Part shown: piece after piece, positions 62,417 through 64,000 of the stretch
How the letters are laid out: each line of letters opens with the position of its first letter
Position numbering within the stretch: position 1 is the stretch's first letter
From: Leptasterias polaris
Taxonomy: Eukaryota > Echinodermata > Asteroidea > Forcipulatida > Asteriidae
NCBI GenBank assembly: GCA_037783415.1
Contig: JAZGTN010000016.1
Coordinates: 124,001-188,000 of the forward strand
DNA: 64,000 nucleotides
Direction: 5' to 3'
Made by a program: the position numbers and the translations under genes
Notes under the pieces: generated by a model
The model's input: only the letters and a program-made list of their open reading frames with translations
What the model was told of the DNA's origin: nothing
The model's database searches: none

Positions 62417-64000
62417 GGGTGCACTACTCTAAATCGACCAAAAATTCATGCGCCAAGCTACTTATCATAATTTGTAAACCCACAACTTATTTTTAATTAT
62501 AACGTTTTGGGGGTCATGCAACTAATAGAGTGTGTAATTATAGGAACTTATCACAACCTGGGGGTTCTGGGTTTCAAGTTTTGAGGAGATTTGATAAATT
62601 TGGGCTTTAAAGTTGGTCCTATTTAGCTTGGGAATTGGAGGAGTGCCTCCTGAAAACTGGCGGCAAGTCGGTTTGGGAAAAAACACATTTTCGGGGGTGT
62701 TTTTTTTCTGGGGTAATTAGCAAAAATTCCAAACGGCTGACCTGCCAAAAATTGAAAAGAAATCTGAAGTTTAGTGGTCTGAAAATATATTTGATTGGTT
62801 TTCAAGAGGCTGAGAGACTTTTAACAATTTTTTGAGAATTTTTGAATATTTAGCATTTATCATTGTTTGCTATGGGAGTCTATTTAGAGGGGTGAAACCT
62901 ATATAGATACAAAATGGTGGCGCCCGCTACACCCGTGTACCCGTGTGCTTGTTGTTATAACGGTTATGTAGGCTTGAAACGACGACAGTAATGTGTTGTA
63001 TGGGGGCACTTTTCGTCAGTTGTTGCTGTGTTTACATTGAAAACATCATTCCTTTGGCTGTATTAACAGATAGTATATAGTAATAATGTTGCTATGTGTT
63101 CCTAAAATTACAAAACAACAGAATAATTCAACGTTCCAAAGAAAGGTTTGCTGGGTTTGGTTTTTAGTGTAAGACTATATCGACGAGTATGAGACTATCA
63201 CGGTAAGTCACATTCAAGAAACTCAAGAATCTTCAGTGGCTGGTTGATCAGGGGAAAAGTAGAGACAAACCATCAACAGACTATGTGAAGATGACATAGG
63301 CGGTGGGTGGTTGATATGGCATCATGAATGTCAAGTTCCCGGGAACTGATTGCATGTGTGAAACCCTAGCCCTCGCAGCCAAAACCATAGCCCTCAGCAA
63401 AAACCCACAGCCTACACCCAAACCCTAGCCATCGGCCAAAACCCTAGCCATCGGCACAAACCCTAGCCGTCGGCGCCCAAACCCTAGCATACACCCCAAA
63501 CCCTATAGCCATCAGCCCAAAACCCTAGCTCTTAGTCTAAACCCTAGTTTACAGTCTTAACCTTAGTTTACAGTCTTAACCTATTGTCCACAACTAACCG
63601 TATAGTATCTGGAATGGAATTTTGCAACATGCCCCGCCCACCCCCCGCCCACCCCTTTACCCCCCCCCCCCCCCTTAACAGCTAGGAAGATGAAACTTGG
63701 AAGAACAATAAATGTGGTAAAATGTGTTTGTTTGTTGGGAACTTTGTTATAAAGTTCACAATTTTAAACTCAATATGAATACATGGTTAGAAAAGTTGGA
63801 GGGAAAGCAAAAACGCCCCCCCCCCAACTCAAGGCCCCCTTCCAACCTGTTTCCCTTTTTACCGCTTCTCCACAATAATTAACCCCCTCTTGTCGATTAA
63901 TTAAATAGTTTGTAAGGTTTTTAGAATCTTATTACGAAAAAGAGACATGTTAATAACTTTTTGAGGGAAGATTTGGACGTAACTTCCAAGTATTCCAGTA
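62417..64000. repeat. Satellite monomer M35, cut by window edge
   Basis: 1584 bp seen. Element 62417-62899, private T to A at 62966, GAAAAC variant at 63042, telomere-like block 63361-63583, C1 63660-63674 (15), C2 63816-63825 (10). The AT-rich tail is incomplete. Confidence 0.95.

Larger units (their letters stand above)
2331..64000. repeat. 1.78-kb head-to-tail satellite array, 34 complete and one partial monomer
   Basis: The same sequence recurs 35 times in one orientation with a period of 1776-1788 bp (one short monomer of 1298 bp). Each monomer measured equals 1757 bp plus the two poly-C tract lengths. M8 equals 1270 plus its tracts, i.e. 487 bp less. Consensus order: TIR-bounded element (1-483), TATA and body (484-944), telomere-like minisatellite (945-1167), G-quadruplex block (1216-1239), poly-C1 (from 1244), poly(A)-signal-like site, poly-C2, AT-rich tail. 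The array starts at the element's left end and is cut by the right window edge. Confidence 0.97.

Overview
This window looks like eukaryotic, repeat-only, probably subtelomeric DNA. I find no protein-coding gene, rRNA, tRNA or CRISPR array that I can support. Every telomere-like block in it is C-rich on the + strand, the orientation expected if the chromosome end lies to the left. The species cannot be named from the sequence. A short run of CCCTAA-type repeat suggests a TTAGGG telomere (animals, many fungi and protists), while the satellite carries a plant/algal-style AAACCCTA core, so lineage is left open.

Layout: (1) 1-1138 is a degenerate telomere-like minisatellite of 38 units of about 30 bp, containing a near-perfect tandem duplication of a 16-unit, 478-bp block (181-658 and 659-1138). 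It ends in a short stretch of canonical CCCTAA sequence (1133-1146). (2) 1147-2330 is a spacer that occurs once in the window and has no recognisable gene. (3) 2331-64000 is one head-to-tail satellite array, 35 monomers of about 1.78 kb, running off the right edge. Each monomer length I measured equals 1757 bp plus the lengths of two poly-C tracts (C1, 10-20 bp; C2, 9-13 bp). I found no other indel except one monomer (M8) that lacks 487 bp.

The most informative structure is inside the monomer. Its first 483 bp have imperfect 22-bp terminal inverted repeats and are flanked by a 4-bp TATA direct repeat. The short monomer M8 lacks exactly this segment plus one TATA, so it reads as an empty site. 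The array also begins exactly at the 5' end of this segment. I interpret the segment as a non-autonomous, MITE-like DNA transposon that was trapped in a satellite and amplified with it (34 copies here). The rest of the monomer holds a 14-bp palindrome, a 12-unit AAACCCTA minisatellite, a strong G-quadruplex motif next to poly-C1, a poly(A)-signal-like site, and a strong donor/acceptor splice-site pair. Open frames of 60-69 codons recur in every monomer, but they start only at TTG or GTG and are best read as non-coding.

Monomers are nearly identical. About twenty substitutions were noticed by eye in 61 kb, which points to recent amplification or strong homogenisation, with patchy sharing of variants between neighbouring and distant monomers.
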